The notes under the pieces were generated by a model, which was not told where the DNA came from, made no database searches, and saw nothing but the letters and a program-made list of their open reading frames with translations. From Megamerina dolium (Eukaryota > Arthropoda > Insecta > Diptera > Megamerinidae), in NCBI GenBank assembly GCA_963854835.1, contig OY978526.1, positions 31,237,073 to 31,301,072 of the forward strand: a stretch of 64,000 bases of DNA, read 5' to 3'. The position numbers and the translations under genes were made by a program. Positions within the stretch are counted from its first letter, which is position 1. Each line of letters starts with the position of its first letter. Below, piece after piece: positions 12,501 through 23,415 of this stretch.

Positions 12501-14088
12501 CAATGCCTGGAACTTGAACACTGTCTTTGTCATCTTCATTGTTATCGCCGCTTGGACATTTAGTTAAAGGCTCCGTTTTGATTTCAAATTTAGTATCCGC
12601 ATTTGCAGCACTCGGAGTCATAACTGATGTCGCAGAGCCACCTATGCTATTGTTTTGCGTTGGCGATGAGGTTGGTGATATATTGCCAGCGGCAGCAGCA
12701 GCAGTTGCTGCATTCTGTTTTTGTTCTTGCTTCTTTTGTTGCTCTTCCAGCTGTTGTTCGCGTTTTCGCTTCTTTGCCGCAGCATATCCTAAAGGCTGCT
12801 CAGTGAATTCGATCAACTTAATGCCTCCGTCTTTACGACCAGCTGGAGTACGACTTAAATTGGGACGCTGCTGGTTTGGTGGAACATTCGGTGAACGAAA
12901 ACCAGATGTTGGCACACGCGACGGTATACCTTTCAATGGTGTTGTGTCCGTCATTTTACGCGGCATACCACGTGAACGCAACGGTATTGTTGGAGCCGAA
13001 GCCTTTTTGAGTGATGACTGTGCATCGGCCGATTTATGAAGCAGCTCCGAGCGAAGATTCGCACTCTTCGGTTTACGTTTAAGCGTAAAATGTTTAACTG
13101 GATTTTGTTGTTGACCAACCTAAAATCAATGAAAGCACACATTAGAAATTGTATTTGTTTTGTATTTTGTACTTGCAACAAATACTTACTACCGAAATTA
13201 ATGCATTCTTATTGAGATACTGACACTCCAGTGGAAGCATACCCAAATCACTGTGTTTACTCACTAATTTACGGAGGTCGTTCACCATATCCGTGAATAT
13301 TGGTCTTGTATCTTCGTATTCTGAAATTTCTGTATTTAGCGAACTTGTCGCTGGAAAAGTTTTCATTGTCTCCGCTAGCATTGACACCCATAGTTCTGAA
13401 TCTAAACCGGCTACTTCGATCACCTCCTCAAGTTCTGTTTTCCACTAAAAAATATACAAATTGTATTAACATGAAACAAAATATTTTAGATACGAATCAC
13501 ACACAAAGAACTGGCGGGAAGTTAATATGATAAGATATTCAAATATTTCCACTAAAATTAATGTTGAATAAATTGATTTTCTCTTTCACAAAATTATACA
13601 TACATTTTTTTTAATATTATTAAATAAAAATACCAACAATCACCAGAAAAAAAAATTAAAATGTTTCAGAATTTAGATGTAAGTAACCAACTAAAAGGGG
13701 AAACTGAACGATTAACAATCACCAACAAACAAACGCAATAACAAATAATTCATTTCACCAACAACGCAACGCGTCATCCATATACAATGCGATGCGGCAG
13801 TGTGTGTGAAAATCTTAACTGTGTGTTAATAGCAAGAAGACTTAACGAAACTTGGATTTTTCTGTTTGACTGTTTTACCTCTTCAACGAGACGTCGCGGT
13901 ATGTGGAAAAAACTTAATAGTAATTTTAATTTCACTTGTGTTTGCAGATCAGGAAAACATTCCTTAATATTTCGCAACACTTCTTTGTTTAATTGTGAAC
14001 AAATTGATCCACTTATCCACGAATCATTCGATGTACCGAGTTTATTATGCAGCCAGAGTGATGTGTCGCTGTCTCGCACATTCGCCAT
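9031..14088 (-). CDS. Nelf-A: Negative elongation factor A (NELF-A)
   Basis: NELF-A is a nuclear subunit of the NELF complex, which with DSIF holds RNA polymerase II in promoter-proximal pausing. Exons (minus): 14088-13879, 13444-13190, 13119-11614, 11100-10042, 9979-9536, 9446-9291, 9231-9031 (TGA); 1276 aa. The start is the ATG opening MANVRDSDTSLWLHNKLGT, matching the family N-terminus. Conserved blocks: VKLKLLLSFFHIPRRL, LDSELWVSML, PLECQYLNKNAL, VKHFTLKRKPKSANLR, TPLKGIPSR; and at the C-terminus HKAHEMFRKANRVSRPDKA with GFMAGLRENPRP. Between them (about residues 280-1150) is a long Gln/Thr/Pro-rich, low-complexity region with several polyQ runs, as in Drosophila and unlike the short vertebrate protein. 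A (GT)17 tract sits next to the exon 5 donor. All frames are intact. Confidence 0.95.
9494..9527. repeat. (CA)17 microsatellite in Nelf-A intron 5
   Basis: A pure CA dinucleotide run of 34 nt. On the sense (minus) strand it is (GT)17, starting eight nucleotides into the intron after the donor at 9535. The whole intron is only 89 nt (9447-9535). Confidence 0.95.
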
Positions 14089-14601
14089 TTTTCAGTAAAC
14101 TGACGTTGCTATCTTCGTCAAGTAGACATTTTTTTCATGTAATGACGACAAATTGGAATAGATTCGACACACAGAGTGGTATTATAGAACTTTGAATACA
14201 AGAATGGGCATTTTGTAACAATGTCAAAAAATTACCGTGATGATTTGATAGTTCTACTCAATAGATAGACATGATAAAAATTGCGAGCTGTGATGTCAGA
14301 ACCAAAACAGTACGAATAGTTGGCAAAAAGGAACAGTCAAAATCCCATATAAATGGTAAATAAAACTGCGAACATTAATATAAAATTGTATAATAAGCAA
14401 TATTTATTACATTATTATGAAAAATATTTGAAAATACTTGTCTCTACTGCGAAAATATGTATGTAACCTAAAGTGGCCTAAGTGGAAAAGCTGTGGACAA
14501 AATATGTACATAAATAAAAGCGAAGTGGTTTCTTGTTTTCATTACAAGTTTTATTGTGCATGTATGAATATTAAGAAAAGAATTCATTAATAAAATAAAA
14601 G

Positions 14602-14890
14602 CTAAGTTACTATTTTAGTGAATTTTCTTCTCTTCTTGTAAGCGGCTTCTTCAATTTCTTTGTTTTCTAATCTTGAAGAACATCCTCGCCCGGAAGAACA
14701 TTTCATATTGCTTGAGGTTTAAAAAATCATTTATGATATGATGCTTGCAAATCACACTATTTTTATGGTTGAAAAGACTTGATCGCCAGCAGAAACAGAT
14801 CGACTTTTTTGCCAAAACCACATCACACGATAAGGAAAAATAGTTTTTTAATAACGATTTGTCGGAACTATCGTTATTGCAAATCACCAC
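14602..14890 (-). pseudogene. Unrecognised coding relic or small ORF
   Basis: Two overlapping minus-strand frames look coding. The first (14890 to about 14700) contains CDVVLAKKSICFCW and VICKHHIINDFLNLKQYE. The second runs from ATG 14706 to TAG 14602 (34 aa) and reads MKCSSGRGCSSRLENKEIEE then AAYKKRRKFTKIVT, with a basic tail. Joined at about 14705 they would form one Cys/Lys-rich protein, suggesting a frameshifted relic or a two-exon gene with an unseen junction. I do not recognise the family. Composition is less AT-biased than its surroundings. Confidence 0.4.
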
Positions 14891-15515
14891 TGCACACTTA
14901 ATTTATAAAAATCACCTTTTTTCAGTCAAAATTGTTTTAAGTAACCGCGTACTATGCAAATTCAAGAATTATAAAAACTTATTCGCCCTTTTCGGTTAAT
15001 TTTCTTTTCATTTATGACGTCACCATACGAGCAGCAATCAAACTGTCAAACGCAAACCAAAAAGATAACTGTTCATTCCGAGCGTAATCTTAGTAAGACT
15101 ACTTCATTTTAAAAAACAGATATATGTGTTTTTGTGTGCTTATTTAATATTTATTTTTTGCTACATACTTATATATGTCTAATACAAAATCACAAATCAT
15201 GTTTATAAGTAATATGTCATTTTAGAGGAACATAAATTTAACAAGCCACAAGGTAAAAAAACATTTAATCTGACATTATTTTATACGTTTTTTCATAATA
15301 TAAAATAGTAAAATTCAAGCATATGCTTCTTTGGCCTAAGAATATAAGTAAAATTTATTTTTCTGACAAAGTATATGTCTCATTGGTTTGACAGCAAAAC
15401 ATTTAATATTTAACATTAAATGCATGAGAACTTTTTGAGAAGAGTCTCGCATTGCGCATTTGTTTAGGTAGGAATGTGACTACTCGTCCAAATTTCCAAT
15501 ACCAAGATGTAATAA

Positions 15516-15972
15516 TAACGTTAGAGGAATTGTGAAAGATTTCCATTGGCTGCGCCTTATAATGTCAGAAACTGTTTCCATATAGTGTCAAACTCATGTG
15601 TTTCTTGTTTTCCTCTTTCCGTATATGTATGTTGTTGTTTTCTTTACTTCTTTGCCTTCATTCATGACAATCATCTCTTATTGCTCTACCTTTATAATTA
15701 TGCCATGGTCCAACACTTTTCTAAGTTTAGCTCTCAGTAGAGAAATGTCAATTTCATCAACGCTTTGTTATCACAATATATATGTAGTTACTTTAGAACA
15801 AATATAATCCACTCCACATAATTTTTCTAAAGCACTTGATATACCATACAAATTTGTCATATGTAGGCACATAAGGGTAGAGCAATTGTAAAAGATTCCT
15901 TTTGTCTGCGTCATGTAGTGTCCGAAACTGTTTCCTTATAGTGTCAAACTCGCGTGTTTGTTGTTATCTCCT
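15516..15972. repeat. Imperfect direct duplication, unit about 90 bp
   Basis: Copies at 15516-15612 and 15870-15972 share AATTGTRAAAGATT, CTGCG, GAAACTGTTTCC and ATAGTGTCAAACTC in the same order. They are separated by about 260 nt of unrelated sequence. Origin unknown. Confidence 0.6.
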
Positions 15973-16119
15973 TTACTTCTTCTTCTTCATTCCGTATGTA
16001 GTCTTGCTTAGTTCTTTTTTTTCACTCGTGGGAACCCTCCCTAATGGCTCTACTTTATATTATAATAAGTATGTTCGCGTAAATTACCATCACTGTCTGT
16101 CATTAAGAGATTCAAAACA

Positions 16120-16580
16120 AATTACACTCTGAATGTGAGAAAATATACAGAAAGTAGACGAACGGTAATGCTGCAACTAGCCACCGACGTAGCGTACGTA
16201 CGTACCGCCCGTACGTAAGAACATACAAAATTGCATTGATTTTCTCCGCTACGAGCAACGTCTACGTCACCGTCATACGGTGGTGAGTTTTCGTTAACAC
16301 GACATTCCCATAAGATAGGTCGTGTCAGCTGACATGTTCTACGTTTTTACGTCGGTGGCTAGTTGCAGCATAACAATACAAAACAAACCGTGACAATCAC
16401 AGTACGTAAATGACAGCTGGATTTTACTTTTTCTATAGATGATAGAAAGTGATGGCAAATATTTTATTATCACAAACTATCAACTCTCTTCAATTTTTAC
16501 GCTCTCATTTTTGGATTCTCTGTCACATAAATCAAGTACGCGAACGCTTTCTTGTTTCTTCGACAATTGTTAACAATTGT
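16120..16580. repeat. Dispersed repeat (GTACGCGAACG family), host of a nested MITE
   Basis: Blocks TGAGAAAAT, ACAGAAAGTA, then (after the MITE) GACAGCTGGATT, GTACGCGAACG and GACAATTGTTAACAATTGTT recur, in order or inverted, at 34880-35060, 49780-49930 and 58150-58480. No open frame is conserved between copies, so this is probably a non-autonomous element or a remnant of one. Confidence 0.55.
16169..16370. mobile_element. PIF/Harbinger-like MITE, 202 bp
   Basis: Terminal inverted repeats of 23 bp are perfect: the left end begins TGCTGCAACTAGCCACCGAC and the right end is its exact reverse complement, ending at 16370. The element is flanked by TAA on both sides (16166-16168 and 16371-16373), a 3-bp target duplication expected of PIF/Harbinger elements. 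There is no coding capacity. Inner sequence carries TACGTACGTAC palindromes. It is inserted inside another repeat family. Confidence 0.75.
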
Positions 16581-16609
16581 TAAAAGTTATCAGTTATCGG
16601 AAAGGACAA

Positions 16610-17345
16610 CGCTTCTGACTACCCAACTGAGCAGGTGCCAATACGCATATAGAGGTGGCTAATCAACTGAAACGGACCTGCACGATCTCGTTCGGAGAGA
16701 GAGAACTGTCTTGTGGATGGATATCTATGTCTACTTTCAAGGATATAGAGGGTGCCTTCGATACTTGTGAAGTCAGCCCAACCATTATAAGGTGGGTGGA
16801 CAGTATGCTCGGGAAAAGGTCATAAATTTAAATTTAGTCAAAGAATGTCCTCATCCTTTGGAACAACACGGTCGATCCCCTACTCCAGCTTCTGGACTTA
16901 AAAGGCATACACACCGTAGGATATGCAGATGACATAGCTGTAATGGTGAGTGGTAAGTTCTTGGACACTATTAACGATATCATGAGAGGTGCACTCGAAA
17001 TGGTTGAAGAATGGTGCACAAAACAGAGACTCTCGGTAAACGCTAGTAAATCGGAAACAGTGCTCTTTACTAAAAGGAGGACAGGGCTAACAATGGACCC
17101 CCTTAGTCTTTTTGGATCGAACATCAATGTCTAATAGGAAATAAAGTATCTTGGTGTGTGCGGTCTCATGTGGGGAATTACTCCCAGAGCAATGAACCGG
17201 ATCTACACAACGATGGTAATGCCCGTAATAGCGTATGGTGCTGTGGTCTGGTGGCCTAAGGTCACCCAAAAAACTTCAAAGAGCAAATTAGGGTGCAAAA
17301 AATGGCTTGTATTGGGATTACCGGAGCTATACGGACGATTCTGGT
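16610..17345 (+). pseudogene. Non-LTR retrotransposon reverse-transcriptase fragment
   Basis: Degenerate plus-strand reading in order: SRCQYAYRGG (template-binding region), then a GYADDIAVMVSG catalytic box near 16920, EEWCTKQRLSVNASKSETVLF, KYLGV, RIYTTMVMPVIAYGAVVWWP and, in another frame, VQKMACIGITGAIRT. This order is typical of R1/jockey-like RTs (fingers-palm to thumb and the LGI block). Several frameshifts and stops, plus a deletion around 16830, kill it. YADD itself is preserved. Confidence 0.75.
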
Positions 17346-17936
17346 AGAAACACTGGATATCTTTCTGGGTGATGGAATCAGTAACACCAACTTGGTATAT
17401 ACCGTAGGTTGTTGCAATCGGTTGATCACAACCTGGTTATCGAGCGCTAGCAAGATTTTCTTATCTTGCACCTTTCCGTCCAGTAGCATTCATCATCAGC
17501 ATTCATCAAACCAAGAATTTCTGCTTGATAAACCCAAACATACCTTCCCAAATTCAGAGTGCATGCCGGTCCCATGGTCCATTCAACTCATCATGATACG
17601 GAAATGCTTTGTACTGCAACAAAACAAAACTTTACCGTATTCTTGTTGCAACAACAACAACAACAACCACATTTCTGTTAAATTAATAAAATGAGTTGAG
17701 AAATTAACACTACGCAAACGCGAAGAACAATTCATTTCAACGTCTTTGATACGAACCCGCATCAAACCAAATTCACTGGGTTTTCTTAGGCAGAGCCGAA
17801 GACAAATTAAAGCAAAAATTTAAATGTAGACTTTGTGCGTATGCTTTGCAATTGCCATTTTGAAAGTCAGCCAAACTCTTGCATTAACTCCATAGTATAA
17901 TTAACAAAGTAAGGCAATTCAAAGAGCTTTGTGAAA
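17346..17936. other. Spacer without recognised feature
   Basis: The only open frames are short. A CAACAACAACAAC run occurs near 17650. Nothing supported was found before the left end of the Tc1 element. Confidence 0.4.
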
Positions 17937-17938
17937 TA

Positions 17939-19589
17939 CAGTGGCTCACAGCTTATTTCGTACAGTGTATATATTTTTATGTACATGGCTGTAACATCGA
18001 AACTAAAAAACTTATCGATAAGTTTTGAATGTAGATGTCTGTGTATGTGTTTAATAAACCTAATAAGAAAACGGGGAACCCCAAAAATTTTTCTTTTTGT
18101 TATGCAAGAGAGAAAAACTATTGATCAGCTGATTTTCAGCTCACATCTTATTTCGTACACAAACTTCAATGTAAGTAAGTTTCATTCTGCCGCGCAGTTA
18201 CAAAGTTTTTTTGAATTGTATGAGTTTTTGGACCTTTTTAACTATTATAACAATTTTTATTATTATTATTTTAAATAGTTAAAGTGCTGTAAATTAAACA
18301 TTTAGCTTTATGGGTCATCGTACAACGATGGAACAGCGTAAACTGGTAATTAACCATTTTAGGAAAGGTCAGAGTGTGCGAAAAATTGCTGAAATGACAA
18401 ATTTAAGTGCCTCAACTGTCCAATACATCATTCAACGCTTCGTTCGCGAAAATCGGTTGGAGAACAAGGGCAGAGAAGCACCTAATAAGATTTTCAACGC
18501 ATCAGACGAGCGTTATATTGTACGAAAAATTAAGAAAAATCCAAAGTTATCCGCTCCGAAGTTGGCTGCAGAGGTTCAGCGTGAAATAGGAAAATCATCC
18601 AGTGCTGAAACTGTCCGACGTGTGCTGCGCAATCATGACTTGAACGGTCGAGTAGCCCGAAAGAAACCATTCATTTCGAAAATGAATATACAACGCCGAC
18701 TTGACTTCGCCAAAGAGCATATTATTAATACTCCTGCGTTCTGGAATACCGTTATTTTCGCGGATGAGTCTAAGTTTAATATTTTTGGCTCGGACGGAAT
18801 GTCATATGTTTGGCGTAAAGCTAATACCGAGCTAAACAAGGAGAACCTTAAGCCCACAGTGAAGCATGGTGGCGGTAGCGTGATGGTTTGGGCCTGTATG
18901 TCAGCAGCCGGAGTAGGTGAATTGGTTTTTATTGAGGGAACAATGGACAAAATGAAGTACCTCGAGATTCTGAAAAACAATTTACTTCAAAGTGCAGACA
19001 AACTGGGTTTGCGGGAAGAATTTCGGTATTACCAAGATAATGACCCAAAACATAAATCTGGGATTGTGCAATCTTGGCTTATTTGAACTGCTCACACTTG
19101 ATGTCTCCACCACCACAGTCACCTGACATGAATGTGATTGAAAATCTTTAGTCTATTTTGGACAATAAAATAAGAACACACAAGATTTCTAATAAGCAAG
19201 ACCTAAAGAAGGTACTGATGGAGGAATGGAAAAAAATCACACCAGACATCACTCAAAAATTGGTGGATTCAATGCCAAGTAGACTCCAGGCTGTCATTAA
19301 CGCTAAGAGATGTCATACTAAATATTAAAATCAACTTACTTTGTTTTTAGTTTGAACTTAAAGAGACTGTACGAAATAAGCTGTGACATGAATTTTCCTA
19401 TTTTTTTCTTATTTTATTTTTTTATAGTGTCAAAAACTAAAATTTTGAAAAAGTAAATTTTGGAAAATAAAAAACAAACCTTCCTTTCAAAAATGGCATT
19501 TATATTTTGTTCAAATTTTTGCTATATTAGGAATTACGACTGCAGCAATTTTTAAACTGTCACTGTACGAAATAAGCTGGGAGCCACTG
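17939..19589 (+). mobile_element. Tc1-family transposon, 1651 bp, near-intact ends
   Basis: Terminal inverted repeats of 29 bp with one mismatch: the left end starts CAGTGGCTCACAGCTTATTT, the right end finishes AAATAAGCTGGGAGCCACTG. TA is duplicated at 17937-17938 and 19590-19591. A second pair of the same motif lies inside: ATCTTATTTCGTACA near 18150 and TGTACGAAATAAGCTGTGAC near 19370. That makes an IR/DR-type arrangement with two transposase-binding-like repeats at each end. Length and layout fit Tc1/Bari-type elements. Confidence 0.9.
18310..19328 (+). pseudogene. Tc1-like transposase, broken by frameshift and stop
   Basis: The main frame (18310-19086, 258 aa) has an N-terminal paired-type helix-turn-helix region (SVRKIAEMTNLSASTVQYII) and a second HTH. 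It then has DDE catalytic blocks: FADESKFNIFG (first D) and YYQDNDPKHKS (second D). The frame stops at 19084-19086. A different frame continues with SPPPQSPDMNVIENL (final acidic residue), interrupted by a TAG near 19149, and finishes with ITQKLVDSMPSRLQAVINAK before TAA at about 19328. So one single-base frame change plus one nonsense change inactivate an otherwise well-kept gene, suggesting a fairly recent copy. Confidence 0.9.
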
Positions 19590-19591
19590 TA

Positions 19592-20056
19592 TATCGAAGT
19601 GAAAAATTCGAAAATATTTTGTCACATTAACTTTTTGGTTGTGTATAAAGGTCAATGCATGTGTGATGCATTTGTTTATTCTTTCTTTTCGATTATTACT
19701 AATTTTATTGCAATTACATCAACTCGTAAATATTTTTTTTAATTGTTGCAATAATTAAAATTATCAAAAAATTTGTCAAAGCCCATTTTTTTCTTTAAAA
19801 CATTAAAAAAAAATCAAAATTTTGTATTGAACATGAACAAATTTTGATATTCCCATTTCATTGATATTTTGACATTACCTAAACATACTTTGGCATATGC
19901 TGTGAATGACATGAGTACAAATTTTACGATTGCCTTACTTTATTAAACAATACTATTATTTGTGAAATATTCCAGCAAATATCGTAATGAATATCTCATC
20001 AAAGTATTTAGTTTTGTGTGTAAATATGTACCTATAATGTATATTAAAAAGATTTA
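19592..20056. other. AT-rich spacer before the methyltransferase gene
   Basis: No ORF or RNA gene is supported. It should contain the promoter of the gene at 20057. Confidence 0.4.
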
Positions 20057-20896
20057 ATGGATATGGAACAGCAATTTCATAAAGCATCGTTGGCAGAACC
20101 AAGAAAACTTTCCACGACAGGGAAGGTATTACTCTTGATGACCGGCGGTATTGGCATTGGTCTCTCCGTTGTTTGTGCGTCTTTCGTTGCACCGGCTCTA
20201 AGACGAGTATGCTTACCTTATGTGCCAGCCACATCGGAACAAGTAAATAATGTTATGAAATTTTTACCGAAAAACTCACGTGGTAAATTGCTTGATATTG
20301 GTTCTGGAGATGGTCGTATAGTAATAGGTTGATATAAAGAAAATATTTATTATTTACATTGAACATAGTAACCATCTTCTTTTGCAGCGGCAGCCAAGCA
20401 TGGCATTAGATCTGATGGAGTGGAATTAAATACGTGGTTGGTACTATATTCGCGCCTAGCAGCATTACGTAATGGAGTTTATAGTAACACAAGCTTTTTT
20501 CGCAAAGATTTATGGAAATTTAACATAAGCCCATACAAATATATTGTTATATTTGGTGTTGAGCAAATGGTGAGAAAGTATATCATATCACACTTTTGCT
20601 GCGAGATTGGCATAATTACAAAACCGACTTTTTCTTGGTATGATAATCTTGCAGCAAATAATTATATGTATAAACACACTTTGATAGAAATCGCGAATCA
20701 CATTTCTAATCGCCTTACTTAGATGGAAGAACTTGAAAAGAAATTAATATCAGAATCTCAGGACAGAGACATCTTTGTGATAGCATGCCGTTTTCCATTG
20801 CCCAATGTGAAACCGCAAAACATTATAGGAGATGGTGTTGACACTGTATGGTTCTACAATTTACATCGGGAATGTCCAGGTGAAAAATCTTCGTAG
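20057..20896 (+). CDS. ATPSCKMT: ATP synthase c-subunit lysine methyltransferase-like (FAM173B)
   Basis: Three exons, 20057-20327, 20388-20569 and 20723-20896 (TAG), encode 208 aa. The family are mitochondrial inner-membrane class I methyltransferases; the human member trimethylates a lysine of ATP synthase subunit c. Seen here: an N-terminal transmembrane segment (about residues 24-43, VLLLMTGGIGIGLSVVCASF), the family signature PALRRVCLPYVPATSEQ, SAM motif I LLDIGSGDGRIVIAAAK, then VELNTWLVLYSR, YIVIFGVEQMMEELEKKL and CRFPLP. Length and order match FAM173B rather than FAM173A. The intron 1 donor (GTTGAT) is weak but the phase is correct. A poly(A) signal is at 21052-21057. It is convergent with Oga. 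Confidence 0.9.
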
Positions 20897-23415
20897 CCAA
20901 AAAACACTGATTACACGTAAATACGATGCCTATCTCTTCAGTATTAGACTGCAGAAATTGTTGAATAGTTGTTCGAAGCACATCACCCGATTACCTTTGT
21001 GGTTGATTATGTATGGCTGTAGGAACATATACGAAAACACTATAAACCATAAATAAAATGGTACGTGTTTTTTTTTTTTTTAATAACGAGCCATGGGATA
21101 TTTGTCTATTGAGATCTACATATGTGAAATAAAGAAAACTCTAGAACGTTTTTATAATTTGCATTATTATGATTTTATTTCTTTCATTTGGTCAAAAATA
21201 AAAAATTAAATATAATTATTTTCAGTACTTTAATGAATTTAATATGTTAAGCATACATTAGAGAGGATTAATACGTTGACGAAGAAATAAACTGTCTGAA
21301 TGAAAATGCCGACGAAATTATGGATCTATAATGAATTTTGATTTTTCGAAAATACAAAATAGGTATGCTATTTTTTTGGTATATGAAATATAATAAGTAA
21401 AAATAGCCGGCATAAATGTACTTTTCAGATAAGTGTCAATTCTAACAAATATACACTGTAAAATACATATGTATTAAGAGAAATTTGTCATGTGAGTGTG
21501 TATGAGTTGATTACGGTCGATACTGGATACTGGATGTGGGGAGGAATATTTTTTGTTGCATATGACCCATAAAACAAAACTAACGTTCATATTTCACCGA
21601 AATCTACTATGTGAATATTTGTAGTAGAATTAGAGTGATGTTTAATCTTACCAAGAAAGAGAATAATAGCGCTGACAGAACGTATTCCAATGAATTTTGT
21701 ATATTTGTTGCGTCTACCACGTGTAACATCCACGGTACAATGTCCCGTTGTTATGTAGTGATGTAGTGACTATACGAAATATATTTCTTAATATCTTGCC
21801 ATCTGTGTCCAAGATATCGAAAATCCAAAATACAATTTTCAAAAGTCAATTTACTATTTACACGTGATAAAACGAGATTTTTGGGTTTTTTGAAAATATA
21901 CTTTGTGTTATGTATCTTCAGTGTAAAAACGCATGAAACAATGAAAGATTTATCTAACAAAAATGTCGTAATTTTTCTACCATGAGACAAATTGTCTTAT
22001 ACCGTGTAAGCGCCCCTGCGATATGTATTACGTTATTTGCCATTTGTCTTAACGTCTATCAGCATTTTGAGTAGTAAATAAAACAATCAACATACGATTT
22101 TTACAGTGCATCTGCATGTACCATGAGATGATAATATCGTATTGACTGTGCAAGATACTAATCTAGCTCACACAGCTGCGACACATACATTATACTATAG
22201 ACGTGTTTTATTCGCCACTCGTACTCAGTTAGAAGTAAAAAAATAGACACGATTTTGGCACTACTCCAAAGGAGAGGATTTTCCGGAACAAGTGCAGAAT
22301 AACTCACCCCGAAGGAAAGGAAAAAATTATAAATTGATAGTGATCTAACAATTTTTCGAAAAATAATCGGCTCTTAAATAATTTTTATTTTTCTGCTTAA
22401 CTTTCGAAAACTAAATAATTCATATAAAATGTTAAGATATCAATAAAAAGGTATTAAAAAGACTATTCTTTTGATATCCATATTATAAAAACAAATGCGA
22501 GGCTATTGAGCAATTTCGACCGTAAAATTGAACTTTGACCTTCGACAATTTATAATTTTTTTCCCCTCAGGTTGTGCTTTTCTGCACTTATGACGATATT
22601 CCAATTGTTAGCCATGTTTTAGTCGGCACTCGTACTTAGCTAGCAGTGAAAACTATATGTCAAAACAACAACAGCCATCAACTACGTTAATTTTTTCTAC
22701 TATATAGAGATGTTATTAGTCGATAATGTTTCATGTTGCAAATCACCCTATGAAGAATTTTGCAATATTTTTTCAAAACAAATTATCAATTAAATAATCA
22801 AAGTTTAATATTTTCAGGTAAATAGGTATCTTTGTTGTATAGCAAGTTGCCTAAGAAAACACGGCTATTATACAATCAGTCGTCGTTACCAATTTAGAAA
22901 ATAAGCATCTTTGTCGTATTATTCGATTGGATTTTTTTTTTTTTGTCTTTTCGTAAAACCTAAATTTACATTACTCATAGAAATGTGAGTTAGAAAAAAT
23001 TCATCGTAAAATTTCACCATACGCGCTACACAAAATTTATATGAGAAGTATGGTACATTTATACTTATTTTTCGACATATTTCATACAATTGAATAACGT
23101 ACCTTTGCCAAAATAAAATCTGAGCCACTCTAATGTATATTTGTTGATATCGCGCATGGCTCCCGTTAAGCGTGTTTTCTAAACAGATAAAAGGGAAATA
23201 CCAGGTGTGTCTCTAAGGAACAATATATTTGAAAATACTAATTATTACAAGCGTAGGAGGCCTTAGATGTTCAGAGCAAATTAGTGCAAAGGCTTGGTAG
23301 GCAGTTCATGCTGAGATTTAACATCCGCGAACAATTACTATGGTATTTGTCAGCATTATGTGGATCACCATTATATTTTGTGCCCTATCTTAAAGGCAAT
23401 GTGTTGTCTCTTCTG
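20897..23415. other. Spacer between the methyltransferase and Oga, with repeats
   Basis: About 2.5 kb of AT-rich sequence with a poly(A) signal AATAAA at 21052-21057 for the upstream gene. A pair of inverted arms (22290-22336 and 22546-22590) and two copies of a CACTCGTACT repeat lie within it. No open frame has family similarity. Confidence 0.5.
22205..22725. repeat. Inverted-arm element flanked by CACTCGTACT repeats
   Basis: Arms 22290-22336 and 22546-22590 are imperfect reverse complements (AAGTGCAGAA ... AAAATTATAAATTG). Outside them, direct copies of TTTATTCGCCACTCGTACT (22207) and TTTAGTCGGCACTCGTACT (22616) occur. The second also resembles 1138-1300, the presumed 3' UTR of the LINE in ebony's intron (same CAACAACA and TTCTACT blocks in order). 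Probably composite repeat debris. Confidence 0.45.

Larger units (their letters stand above)
14089..16120. other. Upstream region of Nelf-A, mostly unassigned
   Basis: About 2 kb, AT-rich, holding the Nelf-A promoter side and the small ORF/relic at 14602-14890. There is also an imperfect direct duplication of about 90 bp (15516-15612 and 15870-15972). No other supported gene is visible. Confidence 0.5.

Noticed and set aside
20832..21056. Plus-strand 74-codon ORF overlapping the end of the methyltransferase
   Set aside because: It is another frame of the third coding exon plus 3' UTR; no family features.
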